From: Robiginitomaculum sp.
Lineage (GTDB): Bacteria; Pseudomonadota; Alphaproteobacteria; Caulobacterales; Maricaulaceae
Assembly (NCBI GenBank): GCA_015485155.1
Contig: WFUF01000005.1
Location: 62,001 to 126,000 of the forward strand
DNA length: 64,000 bases
Direction of reading: 5' to 3'
Under the pieces are notes generated by a model that made no database searches, had not been told where the DNA came from, and saw nothing but the letters and a program-made list of their open reading frames with translations. This document shows positions 1-8,810 of the stretch, piece after piece (the stretch's first letter is position 1; every line of letters begins with the position of its first letter). The position numbers and the translations under genes are program-made.

Positions 1-211
1 TCTCACGCTTGTTACCGGTGAAAATCACCTTGTCAGCGTTAACAAGAATAACATTGTCACCACAATCTACATGGGGGGTATAAGTTGGCAAATGCTTACC
101 TCGCAAGCGTGAAGCAATAAATGAAGCCAACCGCCCAACGATGACACCTTCGCCATCTATCACGATCCACTGCTTTACCACTTCCGCCGGTTTTGCGGAA
201 AACGTCTTCAT
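1..211 (-). CDS. rplM: 50S ribosomal protein L13 (N-terminal part, cut by window edge)
   Basis: The reverse strand reads a protein beginning [15 protein letters not shown] and continuing through [15 protein letters not shown] and [15 protein letters not shown], the conserved N-terminal half of ribosomal protein L13, an early-assembling protein of the large subunit. About 70 codons are visible; the rest lies left of the window, where rpsI would be expected in most bacteria. The start at 211 is supported by an AAGGA Shine-Dalgarno sequence about seven bases upstream. It is divergent from the efflux pump genes, so the 257 bases between 212 and 468 must hold two outward promoters. Confidence 0.95.
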   Translation of the reverse strand, partial: MKTFSAKPAEVVKQWIVIDGEGVIVGRLASFIASRLRGKHLPTYTPHVDCGDNVILVNADKVIFTGNKRE

Positions 212-378
212 TGGAAAATCCTTAAAATACTGTATTGGCCAACCTCATGGTGACCAAAGAAGAGGCTTCATAAAGATGGTTTCAGGGCTGGTCAATATGC
301 AAATTGCAAAAAATCACTAAATTTCATAACTTTATCATAGAGGTAACATATTACGCGCACATAGAGGGTGCTGATCCC

Positions 379-409
379 TTGCATTTACATTAGCAGGAAC
401 TAATATACA
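379..409 (+). promoter_or_regulatory. Candidate promoter with palindromic operator before the RND pump
   Basis: A palindrome ATTAG-N6-CTAAT occupies 389-404. It lies between a possible -35 (TTGCAT, 379-384) and a possible -10, either TAATAT at 401-406 (16-base spacing) or TATACA at 404-409 (19-base spacing). A palindrome between promoter elements with a 19-base spacer is the layout used by MerR-family activators, while ArsR-type repressors also use such sites. The same ATTAG-N6-CTAAT pattern recurs at 57194-57209. The promoter assignment is by eye only. Confidence 0.35.
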
Positions 410-468
410 AGATGTTGCAAACGAATCCCTGTACACTATCTGCCAACCCCATTACTTTTGAGGCAATT

Positions 469-1464
469 ATGTTTCGATCATTATTACTGTTATTACTGAT
501 TTCACTGGCCATTTTACCGGGTGCATATGGGTCTGCCCATGCTGCAGGAGAGACCTCATATATTGTCACGGTCAGTGATCGTCCTGATGAAAAAGCGGTT
601 TTTGCCACCGTTGAAAGTCTGGATGTAATTCCAGCCCGCACCCGAATTTCAGGAACCATTGCCGAATTAAAAACTTCCGAAGGTGACCGGGTGGAACAGG
701 GACAGGTCATTGCTCTTACAAGCGACAGCAAAAACGCACTTCGCATCCGGGCCTTAAATGCACAAATCACTGCAGCCAAAGCAGAACAGGCCAATGCTGA
801 TACTGAGCTATCCCGCGCCCAGGATTTATTCAAGCGCGGCATATTGCCAAAATCAAAACTTGATATTGCAACCACTCGCGCTGATGTGGCAAAGGGGCAG
901 ATCAGATCCCTGCTGGCGAACCGCAGTGTCATCTTGGAGCAAGTCCGCGAGGGACAGGTAATTGCTCCAATGGCAGGGCGTGTCCTTAGCGTTCCCGTAA
1001 CCACAGGCGCCGTAGTATTGCCAGGAGAAACAGTGGCTCTAATTGCTGCTGAAAATTATGTATTGCGGCTGGCATTGCCAGAGCGTGACGCAAGGCACAT
1101 CAAAATCGGTGGTAAAATCCGGGTTGATGAGTCACTGATTGACGGCAGCAACAGCAAAAACGGCACAATCATCCGCGTTTACCCGCAAATCCGTGAAGGA
1201 AAAGTCATTGCTGACGCCCAGGTGGACGGACTTGGCGACTTCTTCGTAGGAGAGCGCATGCGGGTCTGGGTTCCCACTTTACCCCGCAATGCCATTTTCA
1301 TTCCGGCAGACCTGATTTATAGCCAGTTTGGAGTTGATACGGTCTTGTTGCGCAAACCCGATGGCACCAGCACCCGCCTTGTGGTGCAGCCGGGTCGCCA
1401 GATTGGCGACCAGATTGAAATCCTGTCCGGTCTTGTGGCCGGTGATGAATTGTTAAAACCATGA
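469..1464 (+). CDS. RND efflux periplasmic adaptor (membrane fusion protein)
   Basis: This 331-residue protein is a HlyD/AcrA-type periplasmic adaptor that would link an inner-membrane RND pump to an outer-membrane channel. A hydrophobic leader (residues 3-19) ends in an AHA-A signal-peptidase I site near residue 26. It is followed by a lipoyl half-domain (GTIAELKTSEGDRVEQGQ), a short alpha-helical hairpin rich in Ala, Gln and Glu, the second lipoyl half (VIAPMAGRVLSVPVTTGAVV) and a beta-barrel part. An ATG at 412 is in frame, but the ATG at 469 has GAGG upstream and starts directly at the signal peptide, so 469 is preferred. The stop overlaps the pump gene by four bases. No TolC-type channel gene is present in the window, so a partner must be encoded elsewhere. 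The substrate is unknown. Confidence 0.88.
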   Translation: MFRSLLLLLLISLAILPGAYGSAHAAGETSYIVTVSDRPDEKAVFATVESLDVIPARTRISGTIAELKTSEGDRVEQGQVIALTSDSKNALRIRALNAQITAAKAEQANADTELSRAQDLFKRGILPKSKLDIATTRADVAKGQIRSLLANRSVILEQVREGQVIAPMAGRVLSVPVTTGAVVLPGETVALIAAENYVLRLALPERDARHIKIGGKIRVDESLIDGSNSKNGTIIRVYPQIREGKVIADAQVDGLGDFFVGERMRVWVPTLPRNAIFIPADLIYSQFGVDTVLLRKPDGTSTRLVVQPGRQIGDQIEILSGLVAGDELLKP

Positions 1465-4400
1465 AGCTCGGCATTTCAGGACGGCTAACGGCTGCATTTA
1501 TTGACTCGCCGCTCACCCCGCTTTTGCTGATTGCCAGTATTTTTCTTGGCATAATAGCATTAAACTCAATCCCCCGTGAGGAAGAGCCGCAAATCAGTGT
1601 TCCATTGATTGACATTATGGTCGATGCCAGAGGCCTGAAAGCCGTAGATGCCGTCGAACTGGTCACCAAACCACTGGAGATTATTGTCAAAGCCATTGAT
1701 GGTGTGGAACATGTTTATTCCAATACTATGGAAGACAAGGTTCTGGTTACAGCCAGATTTATGGTTGGCACTGATTCTGATACTGCAATTTTGCGGGTAC
1801 AGGAGAAATTAAGGGCTAATTTTGATCGCATACCCATCGCTATTCCTGAACCTCTTATTATCGGGCGAGGTATCAATGATGTACCGGTTTTGGTGCTGAA
1901 CCTGTTTCCCCGAAATCCCGGTGATAGCAGATGGGATGCCAATGCCCTTTACAAGATCACCCACGCCCTGCATGCAGAACTTATCAAGGTTGATGAAGTC
2001 GGCCTGACATTTATTACCGGGGGGCAGGTTGATCAGATCCGAATTGAGCCTGACCTGGAAAAGCTTTCCCTGTTCGGGATAACATTACAGCAACTGGCTG
2101 CTAAAATTGAAGGAGCCAACCGCTCCTTTAGCACTGGAAGCCTGCAACAGCTTAATCAGAACATTCCCGTATCCGTGGGAAAAACCCTTATCGGGGATGC
2201 AGACATTGGCTCTTTGCTAATCAGTTCCCGTGATGGACGCCCGGTTTATGTGAGCGATGTCGCAGATATTGTGATCAATGCCAGTCAGTACAACACCGAA
2301 GTATGGCAATATAACAAGGCCAGTGATTTTTCTCCGGTACCAGCGGTTTCCCTTGCTATTGCCAAGAGAAAGGGTGCCAATGCGGTTGAGGTTACGACAC
2401 AGGTTCTGGCCCGTCTTGAGTCTTTGCGCGGCAGTTTGATCCCCGATGATATTCAGGTTGAGATAACACGTGACTTTGGAGCCAGCGCCAATGAGAAAGC
2501 CAACGAACTGCTCTCACATCTTGGAGGTGCCACCCTTTCAATAGTACTGTTGATTACTTTGGTGATTGGCTGGCGCGAAGGTATTGTGGTTCTGGTCATC
2601 ATTCCCACCACTATTTTGCTGACCCTGTTTGCTGCCAATTTGATGGGTTACACCATTAACCGGGTTAGCCTGTTCGCCCTGATTTTTTCTATTGGCATAT
2701 TGGTCGATGATGCCATTGTGGTGATTGAGAACATTTCCAGACACTGGGCAATGAATGATGGCCGCTCACGAAGAACCGCGGCCATCGAAGCTGTGGCCGA
2801 GGTGGGCAATCCAACCATTATCGCCACATTAACCGTCATAGCAGCGCTGCTGCCAATGTTATTCGTATCAGGATTGATGGGGCCGTATATGGCTCCGATC
2901 CCGATCAATGCATCGGCAGCAATGTTTTTCTCGTTTTTTGTAGCCATGACCATTACTCCGTGGTTGATGCGCAAAGTAGCCGAAAACAAGCCGACTTCGG
3001 CTTCTGGCCATGAGCACGAGGGCTGGCTGGGAACCACCTATCGGAAAATTGCCACACCTATATTGAGCTCCAGACGCACCGCATGGATATTTTTGATTAC
3101 AATTGGCATTTTAACTGCAGCATCCACCCTGTTATTTGTCACCAATACCGTAACTGTCAAATTGCTGCCTTTTGATAATAAATCCGAGTTTCAGGTGGTT
3201 CTGGATATGCCCGAAGGCTCCTCCACCTTGCAGACCAACCGGGTTTTAGGAGAATTGGTCTCAAAACTGGCCCAGATCGAAGAGGTAACCTCTATTCAAT
3301 CCTATGCTGGAACTGCAGCCCCGTTTAATTTTAACGGTCTGGTGCGCCATTATTATTTGCGCAAACAGCCAGAACTTGGCGATTTGCAGGTAAACCTAGA
3401 AGAAAAAGACCACCGCAAGCGCACCAGTCACGCCATTGCCCTTGAAGCCAGAGAATTACTGAAGTCTGTTGCCTTGCCGAAAGGGGCCAGCCTAAAAGTG
3501 GTGGAAATTCCGCCAGGCCCGCCAGTCATTTCCACCTTGCTCGCCGAGGTTTATGGCCCGGATGCCAAGACAAGACGCGAGGCAGCCAAAGCTTTGAGGG
3601 AAATTTTTGACTCAATCCCGTTTGTAGTCGATACCGATGATACGCTGGGCCAGCCCGCACCAAAGATCCGCATTCGCATTGATCAGGACAGTCTTGAGTT
3701 TTTCAAGGTCGAGCAAAGTGATGTCTATTCCACCGTGGATATTCTGCTAAATGGCAAAGCTGTTGGCTATTCGCATCGCGGTGATGGTCGCTATCCTGCC
3801 GAAATCATCATTGCACAGCCCAACTCAAAGCTGACCCCCGGCGAGCGACTTGCCACCACACCAATTCCGGCAAATGCCATTCCGGGCGAACGCTCGGTGG
3901 TTGAACTGGGTGATGTGGTAAAATTTGAAACCGAGATCAGCGAACCATCTATTTTCAGGAGAAATGGACGATTTGCAGAAATGGTCATGGGCGAACTGGC
4001 AGGACAGTTTGAAGCTCCGATCTATGGCATGGCAGCTATTGGCAAAGCCGTAGAGGCATATGACTGGAGCCAGATAACAGGTACAGAAACGCCGGATATT
4101 CGCCTTTATGGCCAGCCCGAAGACGAAAGCAAGGTTTCGTTCTTGTGGGATGGTGAGTGGGAAATAACCTTTGTCACCTTCCGCGATATGGGCGGAGCAT
4201 TTATGATCGCAATATTGGGAATTTATTTTCTGGTAGTAGGGCAATTCGGCTCATTTCGAGTGCCATTGGTTATCCTTATTCCAGTGCCGCTTACCCTGAT
4301 CGGGATCATGTTTGGCCATTGGCTTTTTGGCGCCCCGTTTTCTGCAACCTCAATGATCGGGTTTATTGCCCTGGCCGGGATTATTGTTCGAAACTCAATT

Positions 4401-4682
4401 TTGTTGGTGGATTTTATTCGCCATCAGCACAGGCAAGGAGATACTATGCGCCAAACCCTGTTAAACGCCGGAGCTATCCGCTTCAAACCAATCATGCTTA
4501 CTGCTTTGGCGGCAATAATTGGTGCGGCAGTAATTTTGACAGATCCGATTTTTCAGGGTCTTGCTATTTCCCTGCTATTTGGTCTTGCCTCCTCAACCCT
4601 GCTTACAGTGCTGGTAATCCCGGCCATCTACATTGTAATGAAAGACGATGAAGCAGTTGAACAAAACCCGTCCTTAAAATAG
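1461..4682 (+). CDS. RND-family efflux permease (AcrB/HAE1-like)
   Basis: This 1073-residue inner-membrane transporter has the size and duplicated architecture of the RND superfamily: one N-terminal transmembrane helix, a large periplasmic loop, five helices, a second periplasmic loop and a final helix group. The proton-relay signature is visible as GILVDDAIVVIEN in the fourth-helix region near residue 415. It reads directly on from the adaptor gene with an ATGA overlap and is certainly cotranscribed. Sequence such as IPREEEPQISVPLIDIMVDA is typical of a divergent AcrB-like branch common in marine Proteobacteria, whose substrates are mostly unassigned. The stop codon lies at the first bases of an interspersed repeat (4679-4733). 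Drug, metal or lipid export are all possible, and the sequence does not decide. Confidence 0.9.
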   Translation: MKLGISGRLTAAFIDSPLTPLLLIASIFLGIIALNSIPREEEPQISVPLIDIMVDARGLKAVDAVELVTKPLEIIVKAIDGVEHVYSNTMEDKVLVTARFMVGTDSDTAILRVQEKLRANFDRIPIAIPEPLIIGRGINDVPVLVLNLFPRNPGDSRWDANALYKITHALHAELIKVDEVGLTFITGGQVDQIRIEPDLEKLSLFGITLQQLAAKIEGANRSFSTGSLQQLNQNIPVSVGKTLIGDADIGSLLISSRDGRPVYVSDVADIVINASQYNTEVWQYNKASDFSPVPAVSLAIAKRKGANAVEVTTQVLARLESLRGSLIPDDIQVEITRDFGASANEKANELLSHLGGATLSIVLLITLVIGWREGIVVLVIIPTTILLTLFAANLMGYTINRVSLFALIFSIGILVDDAIVVIENISRHWAMNDGRSRRTAAIEAVAEVGNPTIIATLTVIAALLPMLFVSGLMGPYMAPIPINASAAMFFSFFVAMTITPWLMRKVAENKPTSASGHEHEGWLGTTYRKIATPILSSRRTAWIFLITIGILTAASTLLFVTNTVTVKLLPFDNKSEFQVVLDMPEGSSTLQTNRVLGELVSKLAQIEEVTSIQSYAGTAAPFNFNGLVRHYYLRKQPELGDLQVNLEEKDHRKRTSHAIALEARELLKSVALPKGASLKVVEIPPGPPVISTLLAEVYGPDAKTRREAAKALREIFDSIPFVVDTDDTLGQPAPKIRIRIDQDSLEFFKVEQSDVYSTVDILLNGKAVGYSHRGDGRYPAEIIIAQPNSKLTPGERLATTPIPANAIPGERSVVELGDVVKFETEISEPSIFRRNGRFAEMVMGELAGQFEAPIYGMAAIGKAVEAYDWSQITGTETPDIRLYGQPEDESKVSFLWDGEWEITFVTFRDMGGAFMIAILGIYFLVVGQFGSFRVPLVILIPVPLTLIGIMFGHWLFGAPFSATSMIGFIALAGIIVRNSILLVDFIRHQHRQGDTMRQTLLNAGAIRFKPIMLTALAAIIGAAVILTDPIFQGLAISLLFGLASSTLLTVLVIPAIYIVMKDDEAVEQNPSLK

Positions 4683-4733
4683 CGAAGCGATAGGACATGC
4701 AAAGACTCCCTCAACTAGCGAAGCGATAGTACA
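4679..4733. repeat. Interspersed repeat array, copy 1 (two units, no head)
   Basis: Two units containing AGCGAAGCGATAG, separated by AAAGACTCCCTCAACT, lie between the converging RND permease and mtnA genes. They match the units of the arrays at 21451, 29143 (reverse orientation), 35716 and 38119. The head segment seen in the other four copies is not visible here. The TAG stop of the permease lies within the first unit. Confidence 0.8.
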
Positions 4734-4780
4734 GACAGAAAATCCCGACCCGGCTGGTTTGCTGAGATTCCATAACAGGC

Positions 4781-5845
4781 TCAAGACTGATATTGCTTTT
4801 GCAGATTTTCCAAATATGGCGCACGAACAATGCCTTGCTCGGTTATCAGTCCACTTACCAGCTTGTTTGGAGTAATATCAAATGCCGGATTGCGAATTTG
4901 GGTATTATCAAGTGCAACCTGTGCCGTAGAAAAATGGCTGACCTCTTTGGCCTCGCGCTCCTCTATCGGAATTTGACTGCCATCCATTGCCTCAAAATCA
5001 ATGGTCGAGGCCGGACATGCCACATAAAACGGTATCTTAAAATAATTGGCTAAAACCGCCACCCCCAAAGTTCCGATCTTATTGGCAACATCGCCATTGG
5101 CAGCCACCCGATCCGTGCCGGTAATAACCAGATCAATCTGCCCCGTGGCCATCATATGAGCGGCCATATTGTCGGTAATCAGGGTTACATCAATACCGGC
5201 CTCAGCCAATTCCCAGGCAGTAAGCCTCGCCCCTTGCAACAGAGGCCGGGTTTCATCAGCAAACACCTTAAATGGCACGCCATTGCCATGAGCAAGATAC
5301 ATCGGCGCCGTGGCCGTTCCCAACCCCGTGGTTGCCAGCGCACCGGCATTGCAATGAGTAAGCACCCCCATGCCCGGCTTGATCAATGACTCACCATGGC
5401 GGCCCATTCCTTCGCAAAGAGCAATATCCTCTTGATGAATGGCTTGGGCCTCGGCCACCAGACGCTCGTATAAACTTTGAGAATTGTCAAAATCCTCCTC
5501 CCCCGCCACCCTTTGCATACGACGTAATGCCCAGCCAAGATTAACCGCAGTTGGCCTGGAGGAATTAAGATATGCCGCCTGATCAGCCAGTGCATCGACA
5601 AAATCCCCGACACCGGCACCGATAAAGGGCTGCATGGCAACACACAATCCATATGCCGCGGCCACACCAATAGCAGGAGCCCCACGAACTTTTAGCTCCA
5701 AAATGGACTGCCATACCTGTTCAGGGGTTTCTTGAACCTCAAAAACAATCTCATGGGGCAATCGGGTTTGATCGAGCAGTGTTAATTTATCATCTTGCCA
5801 GCGAATCGCTGCCGGTAAAGTTTTCAAAACATCCGATGGTGTCAT
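4781..5845 (-). CDS. mtnA: S-methyl-5-thioribose-1-phosphate isomerase
   Basis: This cytoplasmic enzyme of the methionine salvage pathway converts 5-methylthioribose-1-phosphate to the ribulose form. The 354-residue length is normal for MtnA. Visible landmarks are LKVRGAPAIGVAAAYG near residues 52-68, the catalytic-cysteine segment LTHCNAGALATTGLG near 162-176, and the catalytic-aspartate segment TGTDRVAANGDVANK near 242-256. The start at 5845 has GAGGG five bases upstream. It stands alone, convergent with the RND pump, and no mtnB, mtnC, mtnD or mtnK is adjacent, so the rest of the pathway or an alternative shunt lies elsewhere. The eIF2B-like relatives are less likely, given these catalytic segments. 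Confidence 0.95.
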   Translation of the reverse strand: MTPSDVLKTLPAAIRWQDDKLTLLDQTRLPHEIVFEVQETPEQVWQSILELKVRGAPAIGVAAAYGLCVAMQPFIGAGVGDFVDALADQAAYLNSSRPTAVNLGWALRRMQRVAGEEDFDNSQSLYERLVAEAQAIHQEDIALCEGMGRHGESLIKPGMGVLTHCNAGALATTGLGTATAPMYLAHGNGVPFKVFADETRPLLQGARLTAWELAEAGIDVTLITDNMAAHMMATGQIDLVITGTDRVAANGDVANKIGTLGVAVLANYFKIPFYVACPASTIDFEAMDGSQIPIEEREAKEVSHFSTAQVALDNTQIRNPAFDITPNKLVSGLITEQGIVRAPYLENLQKQYQS

Positions 5846-5996
5846 GGCGCCCTCAAATCATATCAATTAAGCAAGTCCAAGCTGTAAAATGATTTTAGCG
5901 GCCTGAAAAGCATTTCTTCTGTCCGGTTTTGACTGACGCACAATAAGTTTTCTGCCAGAATTGCCGCAAGCTTGATTCGATAATATGGAGAACTTA

Positions 5997-6785
5997 ATGA
6001 CGACGATAGCAAAGCCGATGCAAACTCTTGGCATTACTGCACTGCTTGGCGTACTTGCCGCCTGCAACACAATAAATATAGCACCGGCAATTGCCGACGA
6101 GCAACCCAAAGACCATGCCGTAAAATGGAGCTATGAGGGAGCAGGTGCCGCCGAACACTGGGGCGATCTGAAACCTGAATATGGGGTTTGTTCCACCGGC
6201 ACCCAGCAATCACCCATCGACCTGCAACCAATGTACAGCGCCAAAATGATTGCCCCGGCAACCAGTTGGAACAGTTTTTCGCCAATAGTGGTTAATAATG
6301 GCCACACCATTCAGGTAAATGTACCCGAAGGAAGCTCCATGGAGCTTGAAGGCAAGTCATTCAAATTGCTACAGTTTCACTTCCATCATGGCAGTGAACA
6401 CACAATAGCTGGCAAGCAATACCCGCTTGAAGTTCACTTTGTACACCAAGCAGCCGACGGCGGCCTTGCTGTATTGGGTGTATTCTTTGAAGAAGGCGCA
6501 CAAAATGAAACTCTGGCCAAAATCTGGAATGATGCACCTGCTGTAAAAGGTGAAATTCAAAGCCAGGCCGTTATTGATCCGTCAAAGTTACTCCCCATTG
6601 ATCAGAGCCGTTTCCGCTATGAGGGCTCATTGACCACTCCTCCTTGTTCTGAAGTGGTTAACTGGGTGGTCTTTAAGCAGCCACTTACAGCCTCGGCGCA
6701 GCAAATCGAGGCTTTTGCCAAAATATTTGCCATAAATTACCGCCCGGTGCAGCCATTAAACCGACGCTTTATCCTAAGCGATTGA
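5997..6785 (+). CDS. Alpha-class carbonic anhydrase, predicted lipoprotein
   Basis: This enzyme interconverts CO2 and bicarbonate outside the cytoplasm. The 262-residue protein has a lipoprotein signal ending in VLAAC, with the lipid-bearing cysteine at residue 23. The three zinc histidines are visible as H128 and H130 in QFHFHHGSEH and H147 in EVHFVHQ. The family segment SLTTPPCSEVVNWVVF and the N-terminal WGDLKPEYGVC/QQSPIDL region are intact. An ATG at 5985 is in frame, but the GGAG at 5987-5990 lies inside that extension at the right distance from the ATG at 5997, so 5997 is chosen. It may supply bicarbonate or balance periplasmic pH in an organism with heavy C1 or sulfur oxidation; that role is inference. 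Confidence 0.93.
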   Translation: MTTIAKPMQTLGITALLGVLAACNTINIAPAIADEQPKDHAVKWSYEGAGAAEHWGDLKPEYGVCSTGTQQSPIDLQPMYSAKMIAPATSWNSFSPIVVNNGHTIQVNVPEGSSMELEGKSFKLLQFHFHHGSEHTIAGKQYPLEVHFVHQAADGGLAVLGVFFEEGAQNETLAKIWNDAPAVKGEIQSQAVIDPSKLLPIDQSRFRYEGSLTTPPCSEVVNWVVFKQPLTASAQQIEAFAKIFAINYRPVQPLNRRFILSD

Positions 6786-6937
6786 TAACCATTTGCTAAC
6801 CATGTCTGTTGAGGCTTGGTAAAGCTTAATGAAAATCAGGTTTTCGCAAATACGGCGCATTAACTAAAACTTAATGGTTGTGGTGCAACTTCATACACGT
6901 CTTCTTGAAGACACCCCACCATTCACCCAACGCCTTT

Positions 6938-6966
6938 CGGGAGCCAGTATGGCTCCCGACTTTTTT
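6938..6966 (+). terminator. Rho-independent terminator in a gene-poor stretch
   Basis: A perfect eight-base stem CGGGAGCC/GGCTCCCG with a five-base loop (6946-6950) is followed by six T residues. It lies 153 bases after the carbonic anhydrase stop, which is far for that gene. The sequence between (from about 6870) contains a GTCTTC/GAAGAC hairpin and ATGGT/ACCAT arms, which could form a small structured RNA ended by this terminator. The rest of the 304-base stretch 6786-7089 shows no supported gene. Confidence 0.75.
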
Positions 6967-7047
6967 GTGCATTTCATATTTTTTATGCATTTGGTGGTTT
7001 TTTGGCCTTTTCGTTCGCAAAAGGCTTTGCTATAGCCCCGGTTCCTC

Positions 7048-7077
7048 TTCTTGCAGAAGAAGTTCTTGCAGAAGAAG
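7048..7077. repeat. Perfect tandem duplication of 15 bp before tRNA-Asn
   Basis: The 15-mer TTCTTGCAGAAGAAG occurs twice without a gap at 7048-7062 and 7063-7077, twelve bases before the tRNA. Each unit is nearly self-complementary (CTTCTTGCAGAAG), so the pair could form a cruciform or a stem. It probably lies in the tRNA leader or promoter. Confidence 0.85.
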
Positions 7078-7089
7078 TGCCAAAGGTAT

Positions 7090-7165
<76 letters not shown>

Positions 7166-7349
7166 TTGCCTTAAAATTACTGATCCTTAAAAATTACTGA
7201 TCCAGGCACCAATGGCAATGTCTGCCTTTACCGCTCATTGCATTTATCATCTCTTTTAGCTTTTGACCTGTATTTGATAAAACCCGTTCTTTCAAAACCG
7301 GACAAAAAGATGAATACTGGCAGTGATTCCAACCCAAGGCCGCTCCAAT

Positions 7350-8759
7350 ATGAAACGTACCCGGACAAAAATCGTTGCCACCCTCGGGCCGGCATCTTCT
7401 GACCAAGCCCAAATCAGTGATTTATTCGATGCCGGTGTAGATGTCTTCCGGATGAATTTTTCACACGGCAGTCAGGAAAGCCACCGCAAGGTTTATGACA
7501 CCATTCGAGATGTGGAACAGAAAAAACAACGACCAATTGCCATTGTTGCTGATCTGCAAGGGCCAAAACTGCGACTTGGCACCTTTGAAAAACCAATATC
7601 AGTGAAAACCGGACAGAACATCCAATTTGATATGGACCCTGCTTCGGGCAATCATATTCGTGCGCCCCTGCTCCATAAGGAAATATTCAAAGCGGTATCC
7701 AAAGGGGACATGTTACTGATTGACGATGGCAAAATGCGCTTTGAGGTAACGGACACCAATGATGACACAATATCAGCCACGGCCAAAACTTGCGGAACTC
7801 TATCTGACCGCAAGGGGGTTAATCTTCCCGGAGCCCATTTGCCAATTTCTGCACTTACCGCCAAGGATCGAAAGGATTTACGTTTTGCTCTTGAATTGGG
7901 CGTTGACTGGGTCGCGCTTTCATTTGTTCAGGGGCCAGAAGACGTAGCTGAACTGCGCAAGCTGGTCGGCAAGCAGGCCGGAATTATTGCCAAGCTTGAA
8001 AAGCCATTGGCAATCCAGCGCCTTGACGAAATTATGGATCTCACCGATGCAGTTATGGTGGCGCGTGGAGACCTTGGGGTAGAAATGCCTCCTGAGGCGG
8101 TTCCGGTATTGCAAAAGGAAATCATTGCCAAGGCAAGGCGCAAGGGCAAGCCGGTTATTGTCGCCACCCAAATGCTGGACAGCATGATTAACAACCCCGC
8201 TCCAACCCGGGCCGAGGCCTCTGATGTGGCCACTGCGGTTTATGACGGTACAGATGCTGTAATGCTCTCCGGTGAAACTGCTGTTGGTTCATACCCGACA
8301 CAAACAGTCAAAATGATGGAGCGTATTATTCGCCGGGTGGAAGGATCACCCAGCTGGCGCAAATTACTGGCTGCCGGGCAAAGAGAGCCTGAAAACACCA
8401 CTGCCGATGCGATTATGGCGGCGGCACATATGGCCGCCGATATTATTGAGGCAGCAGCAATTGTTACCTACACATCATCTGGTTCAACCGCATTTCGCGC
8501 CGCCCGTGAACGCCCGATAGAGCGCATTATCGGCATGACACCCAACCAATCCACCGGCAGAAGGCTGGCACTGGTCTGGGGCATCACCGTATGCATGACT
8601 GAGGATGCCAATGATATGGATGACATGGTGGACAAGGCGGTAAAAGCGGTAAGGCGCGAAGGGATAGCAAAGCGCTTTGACCGAATTGTTGTTACAGCCG
8701 GCATTCCATTTGGCTCACCGGGAAAAACCAATCTGGTGCGCATTGCACGGGTTGATTGA
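7350..8759 (+). CDS. pyk: Pyruvate kinase
   Basis: This cytoplasmic enzyme makes pyruvate and ATP from phosphoenolpyruvate and ADP in glycolysis. The 469-residue protein starts MKRTRTKIVATLGPAS, the usual N-terminus. It carries FRMNFSHGSQESH near residue 33, the catalytic segment IIAKLEKPLAIQRLDEI, the metal and substrate loop MVARGDLGVEMP and the TRAEASDVATAV region. The C-terminal allosteric domain is complete. A GTG at 7323 is in frame, but homology of the N-terminus favours the ATG at 7350. It is monocistronic by spacing, downstream of tRNA-Asn. Confidence 0.96.
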   Translation: MKRTRTKIVATLGPASSDQAQISDLFDAGVDVFRMNFSHGSQESHRKVYDTIRDVEQKKQRPIAIVADLQGPKLRLGTFEKPISVKTGQNIQFDMDPASGNHIRAPLLHKEIFKAVSKGDMLLIDDGKMRFEVTDTNDDTISATAKTCGTLSDRKGVNLPGAHLPISALTAKDRKDLRFALELGVDWVALSFVQGPEDVAELRKLVGKQAGIIAKLEKPLAIQRLDEIMDLTDAVMVARGDLGVEMPPEAVPVLQKEIIAKARRKGKPVIVATQMLDSMINNPAPTRAEASDVATAVYDGTDAVMLSGETAVGSYPTQTVKMMERIIRRVEGSPSWRKLLAAGQREPENTTADAIMAAAHMAADIIEAAAIVTYTSSGSTAFRAARERPIERIIGMTPNQSTGRRLALVWGITVCMTEDANDMDDMVDKAVKAVRREGIAKRFDRIVVTAGIPFGSPGKTNLVRIARVD

Positions 8760-8810
8760 TCAGTAATACTACTGTTAGAGTAATTTCCTGTTATAATACC
8801 GGAAAATATT

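Noticed and set aside
6873-7034. A short plus-strand frame starting ATGGTTGTGG and running through the terminator at 6938.
   Set aside because: The frame crosses a strong intrinsic terminator, and its later part is low-complexity Phe/Leu sequence from T-rich DNA. A small RNA or 3' UTR is more likely.
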